The position numbers and the translations under genes were made by a program. The notes under the pieces are model-generated. The model did not search any database, was not told the origin of the DNA, and worked only from the letters and a program-made list of their open reading frames with translations. Positions 23,940 to 36,230 of a stretch of DNA of 64,000 nucleotides are shown here, one piece after another. The first letter of the stretch is position 1, and every line of letters starts with the position of its first letter. Source of the DNA: Reticulitermes speratus. Taxonomy: Eukaryota > Arthropoda > Insecta > Blattodea > Rhinotermitidae. Location of the stretch: contig JAJKFL010000007.1 in assembly GCA_021186555.1 (NCBI GenBank), forward strand, positions 4,276,501 to 4,340,500, in the 5' to 3' direction.

Positions 23940-26130
23940 ATCACAGAAAGTGAGTATAGGCTAGACAACGACATAACTCCAACCAGCTACATCTCAAATA
24001 CAAAGCAAGCTACACCACTATGTTCAGTCACAGCCAGAGCACCCAACAGGTGGCCTGCAGGCCCACATGTCACCTTCTTGACCACGGGTTCCACACTGCC
24101 CGAGATTCTTTAGCAAAATAATTTTTACCCAGTTAACTATAATGCACTAGCTATTATGATCAGAAGGCCAAACCACCTGTCTGCCACTACCATTGCACAA
24201 TTGACTGCATTAGGTCTCAATGAACTGTTCTTCATATCATCAACTGTTGCATTCTGATGTGCTACTTAAATAATAATTATGGTCATTATTGTAATAATTA
24301 CTCCCATTACTGTTAACAACTTGTTTTTTATGGGGAATACAGTCTTCACTAATGCAGCCTGCACAAACATATCACGTGAACCACTACTGGTAAAACTTAA
24401 GGTATCCATTGTCTAGGGGCACTTTTCTTTGGCATAAAGCTCGCAAAGCAAATATAATATCTGTCACTCAACTCCACTTACACCAAGAATATGTGGAGTT
24501 TTATCTATATGCCTCATCTCAAGCTCAAATGTCGAACTTTCTCTTACTCATCCTCAACTGGCTGCAGGTGAATCTGTCATACTTGCATCACAGCTCAGTC
24601 AACATAATCCTAAAAGATGGTTCCTCCTACAGAATGTATCCACTGGAAATGAATGTCCTGGAAAGCTGAACATACTAGCACTGCCAATCAAAGTGACCAT
24701 GTCAAATGCACTGTGGTTGATGTTACAATTTGGTCTTGTTGGCTAGCAACAACCTGTTCAAGGAAGCATTAAGAAACAGATTTGTCTTGCCTCCACAACT
24801 GGTCAGTACTGCAGGCAAAACAACTTAAGTACAACTAACTTATATTTACCTCTAAACTTTAAAGCTTTCATGGCGACTGAGTTCAATAAAATATTCTCGG
24901 GTTAACAGCCACGTCAGGTGGTTGCATGGCGAGTAAACCAACGTTTCAAGGCCCACCTCTGTCCTCGTCATCATCGGACTGATGACCTGTTCAACAGAGG
25001 TAAATAGTTCACTACTGCAGCTAGGCAAATTAAACTTGGTATCAAGAAAGAGAGATCACATCACTCTTATATGTAAAATCTGGGGTGTTATTCTTTCCAA
25101 ATACAGTACTCTTGTTTCAAACTACACATGATCTAACATTTTGCATATTCAACAACCTGCCCATCAGCAGCCTCAGATAACAATTTGCACCAGTAACAGG
25201 CCATGGTCAGTTGCCTTATAATGCCTAAGTTCATGACACATCCTTGAAATCCCTGGTGTGCAGCCTGCCCGAGATAATTTACATAATTAAATAGAACACA
25301 ATACCTAGTATGAACATAGGGCATAACACCCTGTGTACCATTACACTGTGTAAGTCACTCCCCTCAAATCGCAATGCATTAAAATTCATTACTGCTAAAA
25401 CAGGTCAAGCATTTTTCAATAGTATCAAGACGGTATTGCAACGTGGGTGAATGTTTGAGGGTTCCTGGTTTGTATGTGCATGCTTCGCACTGATAGTTCT
25501 ATGGTGTGCACAGTTAGACACAGGTCATTAGCCTCGGCTAACTTGTGCTGGCTGTCCGAATGGCCGAGTCTTCTGCCGGGCTGCATACCACTACCTTCAG
25601 AGCTCCTAAGGCTTCATGAAATTGCTTAATAGAATGTGTTACTGGTTTACTCTTCCTATTATGTGCAGTGAATTCCTCTTGAATGTTGTCCCTCCGTGGA
25701 GTGTCCAGCACTCTACAGTTGCTCTTTAGAGGACGGACAACATGCAGGTGCTTGGAATGCACATTCCTGTACAGCAGACTCAGCCACATGGAGAGGCAGC
25801 TCACCTTTGCCAGTGTTAATCCACCAGGCGACCAGCACCTCTGTTAAGTTCCACACTCAGCGCGCATATCGATGTGCAGCAGATACATACACAACAGCAT
25901 CTCCTGAACAGTCACCAACAGTCCAGTACTGCAGACCCAGTACACTTCATTATTTGTATTTACACACTGAGTTTCACTACCAACAGCCACCACCACATGT
26001 TTACCTCCAATGTTTCAAAGAGATCAGCAACACAAAATGCCCTTGCTGGTGAGGAACTTCTACCCATCCATTTTTGAAGACCGTGTAGTTGGCAATTCCT
26101 GCAAAATAAGAAACTTCCATTTAATATGCT
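23940..26130. repeat. Long direct repeat, copy B
   Basis: It is collinear with copy A through about 25440. About 600 bp without a counterpart in copy A (25460-26080) follow, then the GTGTAGTTGGCAATTCCTGC block resumes. The unmatched part contains a minus-strand open stretch (CRVLDTPRRDNIQEEFTAHN) of unknown origin. Confidence 0.8.
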
Positions 26131-26196
26131 GAATCTCTCACTGCTAAACTAAAGGCTGCACTACATAACATGCCTGTTGATCAAATACTCTACCAC

Positions 26197-26218
26197 ACAC
26201 ACACACACACACACACAC
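26197..26218. repeat. (CA)n microsatellite
   Basis: About eleven CA repeats mark the left edge of the next repeat block. Confidence 0.9.
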
Positions 26219-27764
26219 CTAAAGCGAGCAACAGGCACATCCAATATTTCACATATCACCACCAACATATGATACTAACAGAACTTTCAAGCATAATGCT
26301 ATGATTATTCTCAAATAAAAATAATATTCTGTCAGATCAAGAAAGTGAACTTCAGCAGCTTTTAGGAAAAGAGCTGTGTTCCTGAACGACCTACCCATGC
26401 TAATTGAACTTCACATGTCCATTACATCTTATCTAATCAAATGGGACACCATAGTGGCAATGGCAACAAGAATAGTAACATATACATAACTTTAGTACGA
26501 AGACTGGAAGAGCTTCATAAGCACTGCAGCATGAAACGTGATGTGCGTACATAAGACTTCTACAGTGCTGCCCGCTGAATATCGGTGGAGCCTACAGTCA
26601 CCCCTCCAAGTCTGTCGAGAAACGTTTAATATCCCATTATGTCTATTACAGCAGGATTCTAATGAACATAATCATTTATACATATATCATGGACCAACAT
26701 TCTACATGAATTACAGCTACAGTGCAACACACTGTGTCACTGGGTTAATAGTTCTCTTCTCCCTTCTCTCTTCAAAATGTTATACATCACCAGTGGGTCA
26801 TGAGTCATGTGCATGAGGAAGATACAGAACAACAGGCACATCCAATATTTCAGACATCACCACCAACACATGATACTAACAGAACCTTTCAAGCATAATG
26901 CTATGATTATTCTCGAATAAAAATAATATTCCGTCATCTCTAGAATGTGACCTTCAGCAGCTCTTGGGAATAGAGCTATGTTCCTGAAGGACCTATCCAT
27001 GCTAATTTAACTTCACACGTCCATTACGTCTTATCAAATGAAATGGGACACAATAGTGGCAATGGCAACAAGAATAGTAACATATACATAACTTTAGTAC
27101 AAAGAATGGAAGAGGTTCATAAGCACTGCAGCATGATACGTGACGTGCGTACGTAAGACTTCTACACTGCTGCCCGCTGAATCTCGGTGGAGCCTTCAGT
27201 CACCCCTCCAAGTCTGTCAAGAAATGTTTAATATCTCATTATGTCTATTACAGCAGGATTCTAATGAACATAATCATTTATAAATATATCATGGACCAAC
27301 ATTCTACATGAATTACAGCTACAGTGCAACACGTATGCTGCGACATGACACTGTGTCACTTGGTTAATAGTTCCTGACCACTCAAAGGACCTTCAACCCA
27401 TGAGGATGGAGGCACCACTATCCTTTGGAACATCAACAACTACTCACCACACAAAACAGTGCCAAATCCCAGAACACATGAATATTCATCTCATAAAATC
27501 TCTGCCACAAGTTAAACACAATTGGATCTCGTGCATACTTTCGATGAATCACATTTCTCAACATCAAGAGCAATACTGCAACTAGAATATTAATAGAAGG
27601 ATAAAACTAAAATGTATCTTACAGAAATACAGTCCAAATCAGTTATGATGTCATGAAGGGGACTGAATATTCTGTACCTCATGCACTTCACCCTTGACCC
27701 ACAGGTGATGTATAACATTTTCTAGAGTGAAGGGATAATTACCTGAAGATTTAAAACAGACAGA

Positions 27765-28145
27765 AGATTCTGTCTCTTCTGAATCTTCTGTCTCTTCAGA
27801 ATCTTCTGTCTCTTCTCAATCTTCTGTCTCTTCTTTCTCTTCTGAATTTTCTGTCTCTTCTGAATCTTCTTTCTCTTCTCAATCTTCTGTCTCTTCTTTC
27901 TCTTCTGAATTTTCTGTCTCTTCTGAATCTTCTTTCTCTTCTGTCTCTTCTGAATCTTCTGTCTCTTCTGCATCTTTCAGCTCTTCTAAATCTTCTGTCT
28001 CTTCCGAATCTTCTGTCTCTTCCGAATCTTGTTTCTCTTCTGAATCTTCTGTCTTTTTTAAATCTTCTGCATCTTCTGTCTCTTCCAAATCTTCTTTCAC
28101 TTCTGATTCTTCTGTCCCTTCTAAATCTTCTGGCTCTTCTCCCTT
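27765..28145. repeat. Pyrimidine-rich minisatellite (18-bp unit), copy 1
   Basis: Repeats of TCTGTCTCTTCTGAATCT with 12-15-bp variants. The complementary strand is almost pure purine. Open frames in all three minus-strand frames (Arg/Lys-rich, Glu/Asp/Ser-rich, Lys/Gln-rich) are by-products of the unit length. Confidence 0.95.
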
Positions 28146-29124
28146 CTCTCTTCAAAATGTTATACATTACCCGTGGGACATGAGTGAAGTGCATGAGGTA
28201 GATATAGAACAACAGGCACATCCAATATTTCAGACATCACCACCAACACATGATACTAACAGAACCTTTCAAGCATAATGCTATGATTATTCTCGAATAA
28301 GAATAATATTCCGTCATCTCTAGAAAGTGACCTTCAGCAGCTTTTGGGAAAAGAGCTATGTTCCTGAAGAACCTATCCATGCAAATTTAACTTCACACGT
28401 CCATTACGTCTTATCAAATGAAATGGGACACCATAGTGGCAATGGCAACAAGAATAGTAACATATACATAACTTTAGTACGAAGAATGGAAGAGGTTCAT
28501 AAGCACTGCAGCATGATATGTGACGTGCGTACATAAGACTTCTAAATAGCTGCCCGCTGAATCTCGGTGGAGCCTTCAGTCACTCCTCCAAGTCTGTCAA
28601 GAAACGTTTAATATCTCATTATGTCTATTACAGCAGGATTCTAATGAACATAATCATTTATACATATATCATGGACCAACATTCTACCTGAATTACAGCT
28701 ACAGTGCAACACACTGTGTCACTGGGTTAATAGTTACTGACCATTAAAAGGACCTTCAGGCCATGAGGATGGAGGTATCCCCATCCCTTGGGACATTGAC
28801 AACTACTCACCACACAATACAGTGCCAAATCCCAGAACACATGAATATTCATCACATAAAAACTCAAACACAAGTTAAACACAATTGGATCTCGGGCATA
28901 CTTTCGACCAATCACATTTCTCAACATCTAGAGCAATACTGAAACTAGAATATTAATAGAAGGATAATACTAAAATGTATCTTACAGAAATACAGTCAAA
29001 CTCAGTTATGATGTCATGCAGGGGACTGAATATTCTGTACCTCATGCACTTCACTCTTGACCCACAGGTGATTTATAACATTTTGTGGAATGAAGGGATA
29101 ATTACCTTAAGATTTAGAACAGAG

Positions 29125-29515
29125 AATATTCTGTCTCATCTGAATCTTTGAGTCTTCTGTCTCTTCTGAATCTTTTGTCTCTTCTAAATCTTCTGTCTCT
29201 TCTGAATCTTCTGTCTCTTCCGAATTTTCTTTCTCTTCTGAATCTTCTGTCTCTTCTGAATCTTCTGTCTCTTCTAAATCTTCTGGCTTTCTGAGTCTTC
29301 TGTATCTTCTGATCTTCTGTCTCTTCTAAATCTTCTGTCTCTTCTGAATCTTCTGTCTCTTCTGAATCTTCTGTCTCTTCAGAATCTTCTGTCTCTTCTC
29401 AATCTTCTGTCTCTTCCAAATCTTCTTTCTCTTCTGAATCTTCTGTCTCTTCTGAATCTTCTTTCTCTTCTGAATCTTCTGTCTCTTCTAAATCTTCTGG
29501 CTCTTCTCCCTTCTC
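29125..29515. repeat. Pyrimidine-rich minisatellite (18-bp unit), copy 2
   Basis: Same unit and position within its host repeat as copy 1, but with a different internal order of variants, so the array has changed since the host unit duplicated. Confidence 0.95.
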
Positions 29516-30504
29516 TCTTCAAAATGTTATACATTACCCGTGGGACATGAGTAAAGTGCATGAGGTAGATATAGAACAACAGGCACATCCAATATTTCAG
29601 ACATCACCACCAACACATGATACTAACAGAACCTTTCAAGCATAATGCTATGATTATTCTCGAATAAAAATAATATTCCGTCATCTCTAGAATGTGACCT
29701 TCAGCAGCTTTTGGGAATACAGCTATGTTCCTGAAGGACCTATCCATGCTAATTTAACTTCACATGTCCATTACGTCTTATCAAATGAAATGGGACACAA
29801 TAGTGGCAATGGCAACAAGAATAGTAACATATACATAACTTTAGTACAAAGAATGGAAGAGGTTCATAAGCACTGCAGCATGATACGTGACGTGCGTACG
29901 TAAGACTTCTACACTGCTGCCCGCTGAATCTCGGTGGAGCCTTCAGTCACCCCTCCAAGTCTGTCAAGAAATGTTTAATATCCCATTATGTCTATTACAG
30001 CAGGATTCTAATGAACATAATCATTTATAAATATATCATGGACCAACATTCTACATGAATTACAGCTACAGTGCAACACGTATGCTGTGACATGACACTG
30101 TGTCACTTGGTTAATAGTTCCTGACCATTCAAAGGACCTTCAGCCCATGAGGATGGAGGCATCCCCATCCTTTGGAACATCAACAACTACTCACCACACA
30201 AATAACACATACCATTTTCCTACCTGATCCCTGCAAGACTCACCAACTTACCTTCCTATCCTTTTCCCCATATGAAATGCTATACCACTATAACAGGGTC
30301 ACAGATGCCAGAAAGAAAAGTACTGTAATCAACAAGAGACCCTGTGGAGTGAGAAACCTGCCTGGAATCTGTCAGATCATGGTAGGCAGACCAAAATCAC
30401 ATTGCACACCTCAATCTCGTAAAATCTCTCACTAATCGAACTGTACACAGTGCAGATTACAAAAGTCACATGAATGTTGTAACTCCACCTCAAAACGTTA
30501 CTAA

Positions 30505-30551
30505 AATACCAAGGTAAAGTTTTCCCTGTCCACGCCATCAAAAAGACGGTG
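30505..30551. mobile_element. Left piece of a SINE-like repeat split by the transposon
   Basis: AAGGTAAAGTTTTCCCTGTC followed by CACGCCATCAA matches the end of the SINE at 55755-55790 (AAGGTAAAGTTGTCCCTATG). The matching continuation is found beyond the transposon at 37493. Confidence 0.6.
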
Positions 30552-30575
30552 ACCGGATAAATGCCCACACGACGA

Positions 30576-31185
30576 AAGCCCACACGACAATTGCGCACAG
30601 ATAAAACCCCACTGTCATGAATGCTCACAGGAAAAATACCCACACCGATAAATGCTCACACGGATATATGCTCACACGGATGAATGCTCACAAGGATAAT
30701 TGCTCACAAGGATAAATGCTCACATTGATAAATGCTCACACGGACAAATGCTCACACGGGCGAATTGTCACACAGGAAAGTATGTACATAGAAGAATTCT
30801 CATTTTCACAATACTATCAAGTAACGCAGTCTTAAAAGAGCGTGAAAACGGCAGCTAACGCAGACACACTAACCTCTTCAGCAACGGGTGACATTGAATC
30901 TTTAACGGAGAAAGACATAATTGGTTTTTGGGGAGGCACTAAGGACGTTAGTAAAAATAATTCCCAAGATGGATTTAAAGACATAGTGAAATTTGTGGAA
31001 ATTAATAGTCATACGAACATCATTGTAATAAGTGTCCCACAGCGACACGATTATGTGATTGGTCTTGTGTTAACCCTGAAGTGAAAACATTTAATATAAA
31101 TTTGGTGAATCTTATGAAGTCTTTTAAGCATGTTACAGTGACAAAGGTACAGCTACAGAAGAAAATTTTTTACTAGACAATGTCT
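30576..31185 (+). repeat. Left inverted arm (pairs with 36904-37481)
   Basis: The outer part (30576-30775) is a minisatellite of 15-17-bp units of the type GATAAATGCTCACACG. Then come a linker (about 30775-30840) and a plus-strand fragment of SGNH/esterase-like ORF1 (30842-31175; GFWGGTKDVSKNNSQ, then VKTFN). It is highly similar to the reverse complement of the right arm. A further linker copy without ORF1 is at about 31195-31260. Confidence 0.85.
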
Positions 31186-31330
31186 CACACACAAAATTAC
31201 GCACATGGAAAAATTCTCACATTCCCAATACTATGAAGTAATGAACTCTTAATAAAGCGTTATGTGAATGCTATGAAGTAAAGTTCAGTGTCGACACGGA
31301 TACCCTAAACCCAACCACAGCCCAGAGAGG

Positions 31331-31450
31331 GTTCCATGACAAAAGCCCACACGACAATTGCTCACAGATAAAACCCCACTGTCATGAATGCTCACAGGAA
31401 AAATACCCACACCGATAAATGCTCACACGGATGAATGCTCACTACAGTAG
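31331..31450. repeat. Second end-like block of the MULE
   Basis: GTTCCATGACAAAAGCCCAC, followed by ACGACAATTGCTCACAG, mirrors the outermost 37440-37492 sequence better than the outer left end does. This suggests that 31329-37495 was the original element and that the outer left arm was added or is nested. Confidence 0.7.
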
Positions 31451-31761
31451 TAGTAATCTGTGCCCACAGTTAAGCCCCTAAACACGCTGCAGCACGTGGG
31501 TTCCTGTACACACGACCGGACGCGAGCGGTATCGCACTAATCTTGTAATTTTATAATTCTGTAATTTTATAACTTCAACTGCTACGTCTCCGCATCTACA
31601 GCAGCTACTAATTGTGCAACATTTTTACAACGAATAATCAACGGGCGTAACATCACCTCATCACAACGTACCATTCAGTGACAATTTATTTTAATAGTGC
31701 AGTTGTTGGTAGACGAGTGATTTCTATAGTTTTATTAATTTTTTTTTTGGTAGTGCCAACA

Positions 31762-33108
31762 ATGGAGTTTTCAAGCAGCCAGAAGGGCAATCAAGTGTTG
31801 ACTTACTTGGGTTTTGAATATCTGTGTTTTCGCAATATAAATGGAGTGCTGACTTGGCGATGCAGGCAGAGTCGCTCTGTAAAGTGTCATTCAATTATGA
31901 AGACAAAAGATGGCAACATAGTTCAACAACCAAATGAACATTGTCATGATTCTTGTCCTCAAAAAGCAGAAGCCAACGTTGCCAGAAGCAAAATGAGGCA
32001 AGACATGAGAGTAGTTAGTGCTACCCCTCGCAATGTGATGGGGAATGTGTTGTCAGGGTTGAGTAACGATGTACTGGTACATATGCCCAAACAATCATCC
32101 CTTGCGAGAAATCTTCTCAATCACAGAAAAGACGGTCATTTGCCTAATCCAACTACAATAAATTTTGACATTCCTGAGAAGTACAGTCAACTGGTACTTC
32201 ATGATTCAGGTGTGGATGATCCAGACAGAATTCTGGTTTTAGGTGATAAAGAACTCTTGGTAGAATTGAACAAAGATACAATCTATGGAGATGGCACCTT
32301 TGATAAAGTTCCAAACATGTTTTACCAACTGTATACGTGGCAAGCCAAGGTGGGTAACTCATATCCGCCATGTATTTACATTCTGTTACAGAAAAATAAC
32401 TTGGATACATATAATAGAATGTTTGAAATCATGAAGCTGTTGGTTCCAAATCTGGTGCCTCAAAAGGTTTCAGTAGATTTTGAGAAGGCCTGCATGAATG
32501 CAGTGAGGATTGCCTTTCCACACGCTGAGGTCAAAGGGTGTTATTTCCATCTGTGTCAAAGTCTCATCAGGAAAATCAGCAATGTTGGCTTGAAGACAGA
32601 ATTTGAAACAGATAGAAATATAAAACTGAAGCTGAAGTCTCTTGCTGCATTAACCTTTGTCCCAGTCCATGATGTGAGGAGTGTCTTTGATCAGCTTGCT
32701 GCCACATTTCCAGACGAAGATAGCTATAATGAGGTACTCACGTACTTCTTTTCCACATACATTGAGGGTGCAGCAGGTAGAGATCCCCAGTTTCCAATAA
32801 CAATATGGAATCATCATGAAGCAGCTCTTGAACGGTCGCCTAAAACTACAAACTGCTGTGAGGGATTTCACAATGCACTCAATTCCCTATTCCACTGCAG
32901 TCATCCCAGCGTGTGGTTTCTGTTTGATGGACTGCAGAGGGACCTGGCTTGCCACAGATTGACACTGGCTAATGCACAGGCAGGTCGTCTGGAGGTGAAA
33001 AAGAGAAGATATGATGCACTGCATGACTTGGTTGCCACTTCTGTGCAGGAATATGAGCAGGTGGAAGACAAACTGAAATATTTGAGGAGATTGGCTAACT
33101 TACAGTAA
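31762..33108 (+). CDS. MULE-family transposase with N-terminal FLYWCH zinc finger (448 aa)
   Basis: It catalyses cut-and-paste transposition of Mutator-like elements. Residues about 4-62 form a FLYWCH-type zinc finger (C34, C42, H43 and the H60/C61/H62 cluster) for DNA binding. Residues about 170-385 form the MULE catalytic domain. D177 (in YGDGTFDKVP), D239 (in SVDFEKA) and E367 (in TTNCCEGFHNAL) fit the DDE triad, with the conserved CxxH at C260/H263 (GCYFHLC). I chose the ATG at 31762 because the 28 codons upstream of it (to 31678) encode a hydrophobic stretch that looks like untranslated T-rich sequence. The frame is open throughout with no stop or frameshift, so the copy may be recent or active. 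Confidence 0.85.
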   Translation: MEFSSSQKGNQVLTYLGFEYLCFRNINGVLTWRCRQSRSVKCHSIMKTKDGNIVQQPNEHCHDSCPQKAEANVARSKMRQDMRVVSATPRNVMGNVLSGLSNDVLVHMPKQSSLARNLLNHRKDGHLPNPTTINFDIPEKYSQLVLHDSGVDDPDRILVLGDKELLVELNKDTIYGDGTFDKVPNMFYQLYTWQAKVGNSYPPCIYILLQKNNLDTYNRMFEIMKLLVPNLVPQKVSVDFEKACMNAVRIAFPHAEVKGCYFHLCQSLIRKISNVGLKTEFETDRNIKLKLKSLAALTFVPVHDVRSVFDQLAATFPDEDSYNEVLTYFFSTYIEGAAGRDPQFPITIWNHHEAALERSPKTTNCCEGFHNALNSLFHCSHPSVWFLFDGLQRDLACHRLTLANAQAGRLEVKKRRYDALHDLVATSVQEYEQVEDKLKYLRRLANLQ

Positions 33109-33544
33109 AATACTGCATGTTTCAACTTCACTTCATAGCAAGCACATAATTTTCAATTTCAGTTTATTCACATTCCATGGATCTCTACATGTTACATAAC
33201 CTTATTGATGTAGAAATAGTCAAGTGAATACAAGAAAGTAATATCAATAATATAATAATAATAGTAAAAAATAGTAATAATATATACTTGCTAACAATTA
33301 GCAATTGTCATGAATATATGTAAATATACATATATAGCACTTGCCAATCCAAACCCAACCAGCTGCAATACATCATATACAATAAAAGGTTTATACCCGT
33401 TGCACTACAGTATGCAATGCAATAACACATTAAAGTGTTATATAATATTAAAACTTATCTTGTATAAGACCAAGATCATATAATGTACAATATAATCATT
33501 CAGAAACTGAACACAGTCTAGTTCAGCACACGCTAGTTACATCA

Positions 33545-35270
33545 AAGTATTCATCTATAGTGTAGAAAGAGTGATCATGTAAATAATTGCTTAGCTCTGA
33601 CTTAAATTGTTTAGTGTCATTACTTAAATTTGTGATGCTCTGCGGGAGATTGTTGAACAATTTTATACCAAATGGGTAAACTCCTTTTTGATATACTGAT
33701 AAATTTGAGGAAGGCTGGTGGAAGTCATATTTTTGTCTAGTATTTATACAATGGATATCAGAATTTAATTTGAATTTATCCTTGTTGTTAACTGCAAATA
33801 GAAGAAGTGATAGTATATATTGTGATGAAAGAGGTAGAATTTTTAAATTCTTAAATAAATCTCTACATGAGCCTCTGCTTCTGCATCCTTCAATAATTGT
33901 GATTATTTTCTTTTGTATTATGAAAATTTTTTTTTACTGTGAGGAGAGTTTCCCCAAAATATTATCCCATAGTTCATAATGGAGTGAAAATATGCATAGT
34001 ACACCATCTTCAATGTTTCTTGTGACATAAAGGGCTTCATCGATCTCATTGCATAACAAGCTGCACTTAATTTGTGCACAGTTTGCTCAATATGTTTTTT
34101 CGAAGACAGTGCACTGTCCACATATATTCCAAGGAATTTTGTATCATATACCTTAGTAATTAATTTATTCTCATAACTAATGGTCAGATCAATTTGAGGA
34201 CTATATTTAGTTGTAAATTGTATAAAATGGGTTTTATCATAGTTTAATAAAAGTCTATTGGCTGTGAACCACTTATTTAAAATTCCAAATGTACTTTTTA
34301 CATCATTTTTTAAATTTCTGGAATTAGAATTGGTAAATATTATACTAGTGTCATCTGCAAATAAAATTGGTTTAGCTCTTCTGTTGATAGTTTTTGATGA
34401 ATCATTTATATAGAGAAGGAAAAGTAAAGGACCTACAATTGAACCTTGTGGAACACCATGCTTTATAATTCCCCAGTTTGAAAATGAGTTATGATTACAA
34501 TTTTTACTTTGAATCTCCACTTTCTGATATCTATCCCTAAGGTACGATTTGAACCAATCATTCGCTTTACCAGTTATTCCATATGAATTTAATTTAGATA
34601 GTAAGATAGCATGGTTAACACTCAAAAGCTTTCGCTAAATCGCAAAAAATTCCACCCACATTTAATTTGTCATTAAAAGAAGTTAAAATTACATTAGTTA
34701 GTTCATAGGTTGCTTTTTCGATTGATAGGTTTTTCCTAAATCCCAATTGATCTTCAACTAATATGCGGTTAACAGTTAAGTGTCTGAGTATTCTGTTATA
34801 CATAACTTTTTCTAATACTTTTGAAAATGAAGTCAGTAAATATCGGTCTGTAGTTACAAATCCAATTTCACCTTTTTTGAATAACGGTTTTACTACAGAG
34901 TATTTCATGCATTGAGGAAAATACCCTGATGACAGACACACATTACATATATGATTGAGAGGTGAACTGATATAAATAGAGCTTATTTTAAGTTAGTGGA
35001 AATTTCGTCGTACCCATTCGCATTGTTCGGCCTAAGGGATCTAATAATGTCTTCAATTTCCTGCGTTGTTGTTGGTTTGAGAATTAAATTTGGAAATGAA
35101 TTGTTAAAAGCATCCGACAAACAAGACAGTGGCATCTTCCTATTATTAACCCTATTAGGACTGTTATTAATACCACTACTATCACCATTATTAATAGTAT
35201 CAACATCATAACTATCCTCACTATTATTATCCTTATTAATGCTGTTGTTATTAATATATTTAGTTTCCAC
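33545..35270 (-). pseudogene. LINE reverse transcriptase and C-terminal region
   Basis: RT blocks in order: KPLFKKGE, ITSFSKVLEKV-like (as LLTSFSKVLEKVMYNRIL), DQLGFRK, a short break at about 34620, then HGVPQGSIVGPLLFLLYIND, ILFADDTSIIF with the FADD catalytic pair, and KFLGIYVDSALSSKKHIEQT. The C-terminal part continues to about 33545 through frame changes (FKNLKILPLSSQYI, YQKGVYPFGIKLFN, DEYFDVTSVC). It is inactive because of frameshifts. Confidence 0.88.
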
Positions 35271-35754
35271 CAGTGTGAGGAAATATTCATTAAATGCGTT
35301 TGCAATAACTTGAGGATTGGTAGTGCACGCACCCTCACTAATTATGATATTACACCTACATTAATAGTTTTCCTCCCCGATTCCAGTTTCAATATTTCCC
35401 ACGTGGTTTTATGTTTTATTTATGCTAGAATCTGATTGTTATAATTTATCCATTTGGCCTCCTTAATGACATTTGATAGAATTTTACAATACCTTTTGTA
35501 GTGGCTTTTTAATCTCAAATCATTACTGTTTCTACAGGCCATATATAGTTCTCATTTTCTATTCCTGCTGTTATCCAGGCTTTATTTCTGATTCCTTTTT
35601 TGACTCTTATTAGAAGAAAACTTGAGTAGAAAGTCCCCAAGAATGTATTTTGGAAACAGTTAAATTTGGAATCAATGTCCTTGTCATCAAATACTTTGTC
35701 CCAGGTTTCATAGCTTAATTGTGTTACAAAATCTGCATTTGTAAATATTTGATA

Positions 35755-36230
35755 TTATTGATTGCTAGACTGCAGATTAATTTTATTCATCTCTATGGTC
35801 TGAGCATCATGATCAGGTAAGCCATTTATAACAGGTTCTACAATATAATTTTCTAACTTCGAGTTATCAATGAATATATTATCTATCGCTGATTTGGAAC
35901 TACTTTGAACCCTTTTTGGAAAAGTAATGGTAGTGGATAGATTGTAAGATAACAACAATGAATCCAGGTTTTGTTTTCTGTTACTGTCGACAAGATATTT
36001 ACACTTATGTCACCACAGATAATAAATTCTGTTTTTGGGCTATGCAACATACTGAAGATGGATTCTAGTCTATTTAAAAACTGATCAAAATTTCCAGATG
36101 GGGTTCTATATAAAGTTAGTATACATATATTGGAAAATATGGATTCTAACTTTAATTCACAGGTTTCCATATCTTGATCTTTACAGTAATCATCCAAATT
36201 GATGTTAGCAAATTTTAAAGTTTTGTGCAC
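35755..36230 (-). pseudogene. LINE AP-endonuclease fragment
   Basis: ICILTLYRTPSGNFDQFLNR, then EFIICGDISVNIL, then (after a frameshift) SAIDNIFIDNSKLENYIVEP and GLPDHDAQ. These are the central and C-terminal blocks of LINE APE-type endonucleases, including the (S/P)DHDAQ end. Confidence 0.8.

Larger units (their letters stand above)
26225..30170. repeat. Four direct copies of a 0.6-1.4 kb unit
   Basis: Units begin CAACAGGCACATCCAATATT at about 26229, 26830, 28210 and 29578. Unit 1 lacks the minisatellite and neighbouring sequence, so it is only about 0.6 kb; units 2 and 3 are about 1.37 kb; unit 4 is cut at about 30200. Units 2 and 4 share CACAATAGTGG and an extra CGTATGCTG(C/T)GACATGA; units 1 and 3 share CACCATAGTGG and lack the extra segment. 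No gene is recognised. Confidence 0.9.

Noticed and set aside
27722-29588. Arg/Lys-rich or Glu/Asp/Ser-rich proteins on the minus strand
   Set aside because: Open frames exist in all three frames of a pure 18-bp-unit polypurine repeat. This is a composition effect, not coding evidence.
31678-31761. Extended N-terminus of the MULE transposase with a hydrophobic, signal-like stretch
   Set aside because: The residues come from a T-rich run before the ATG at 31762, and a signal peptide makes no sense on a nuclear transposase.
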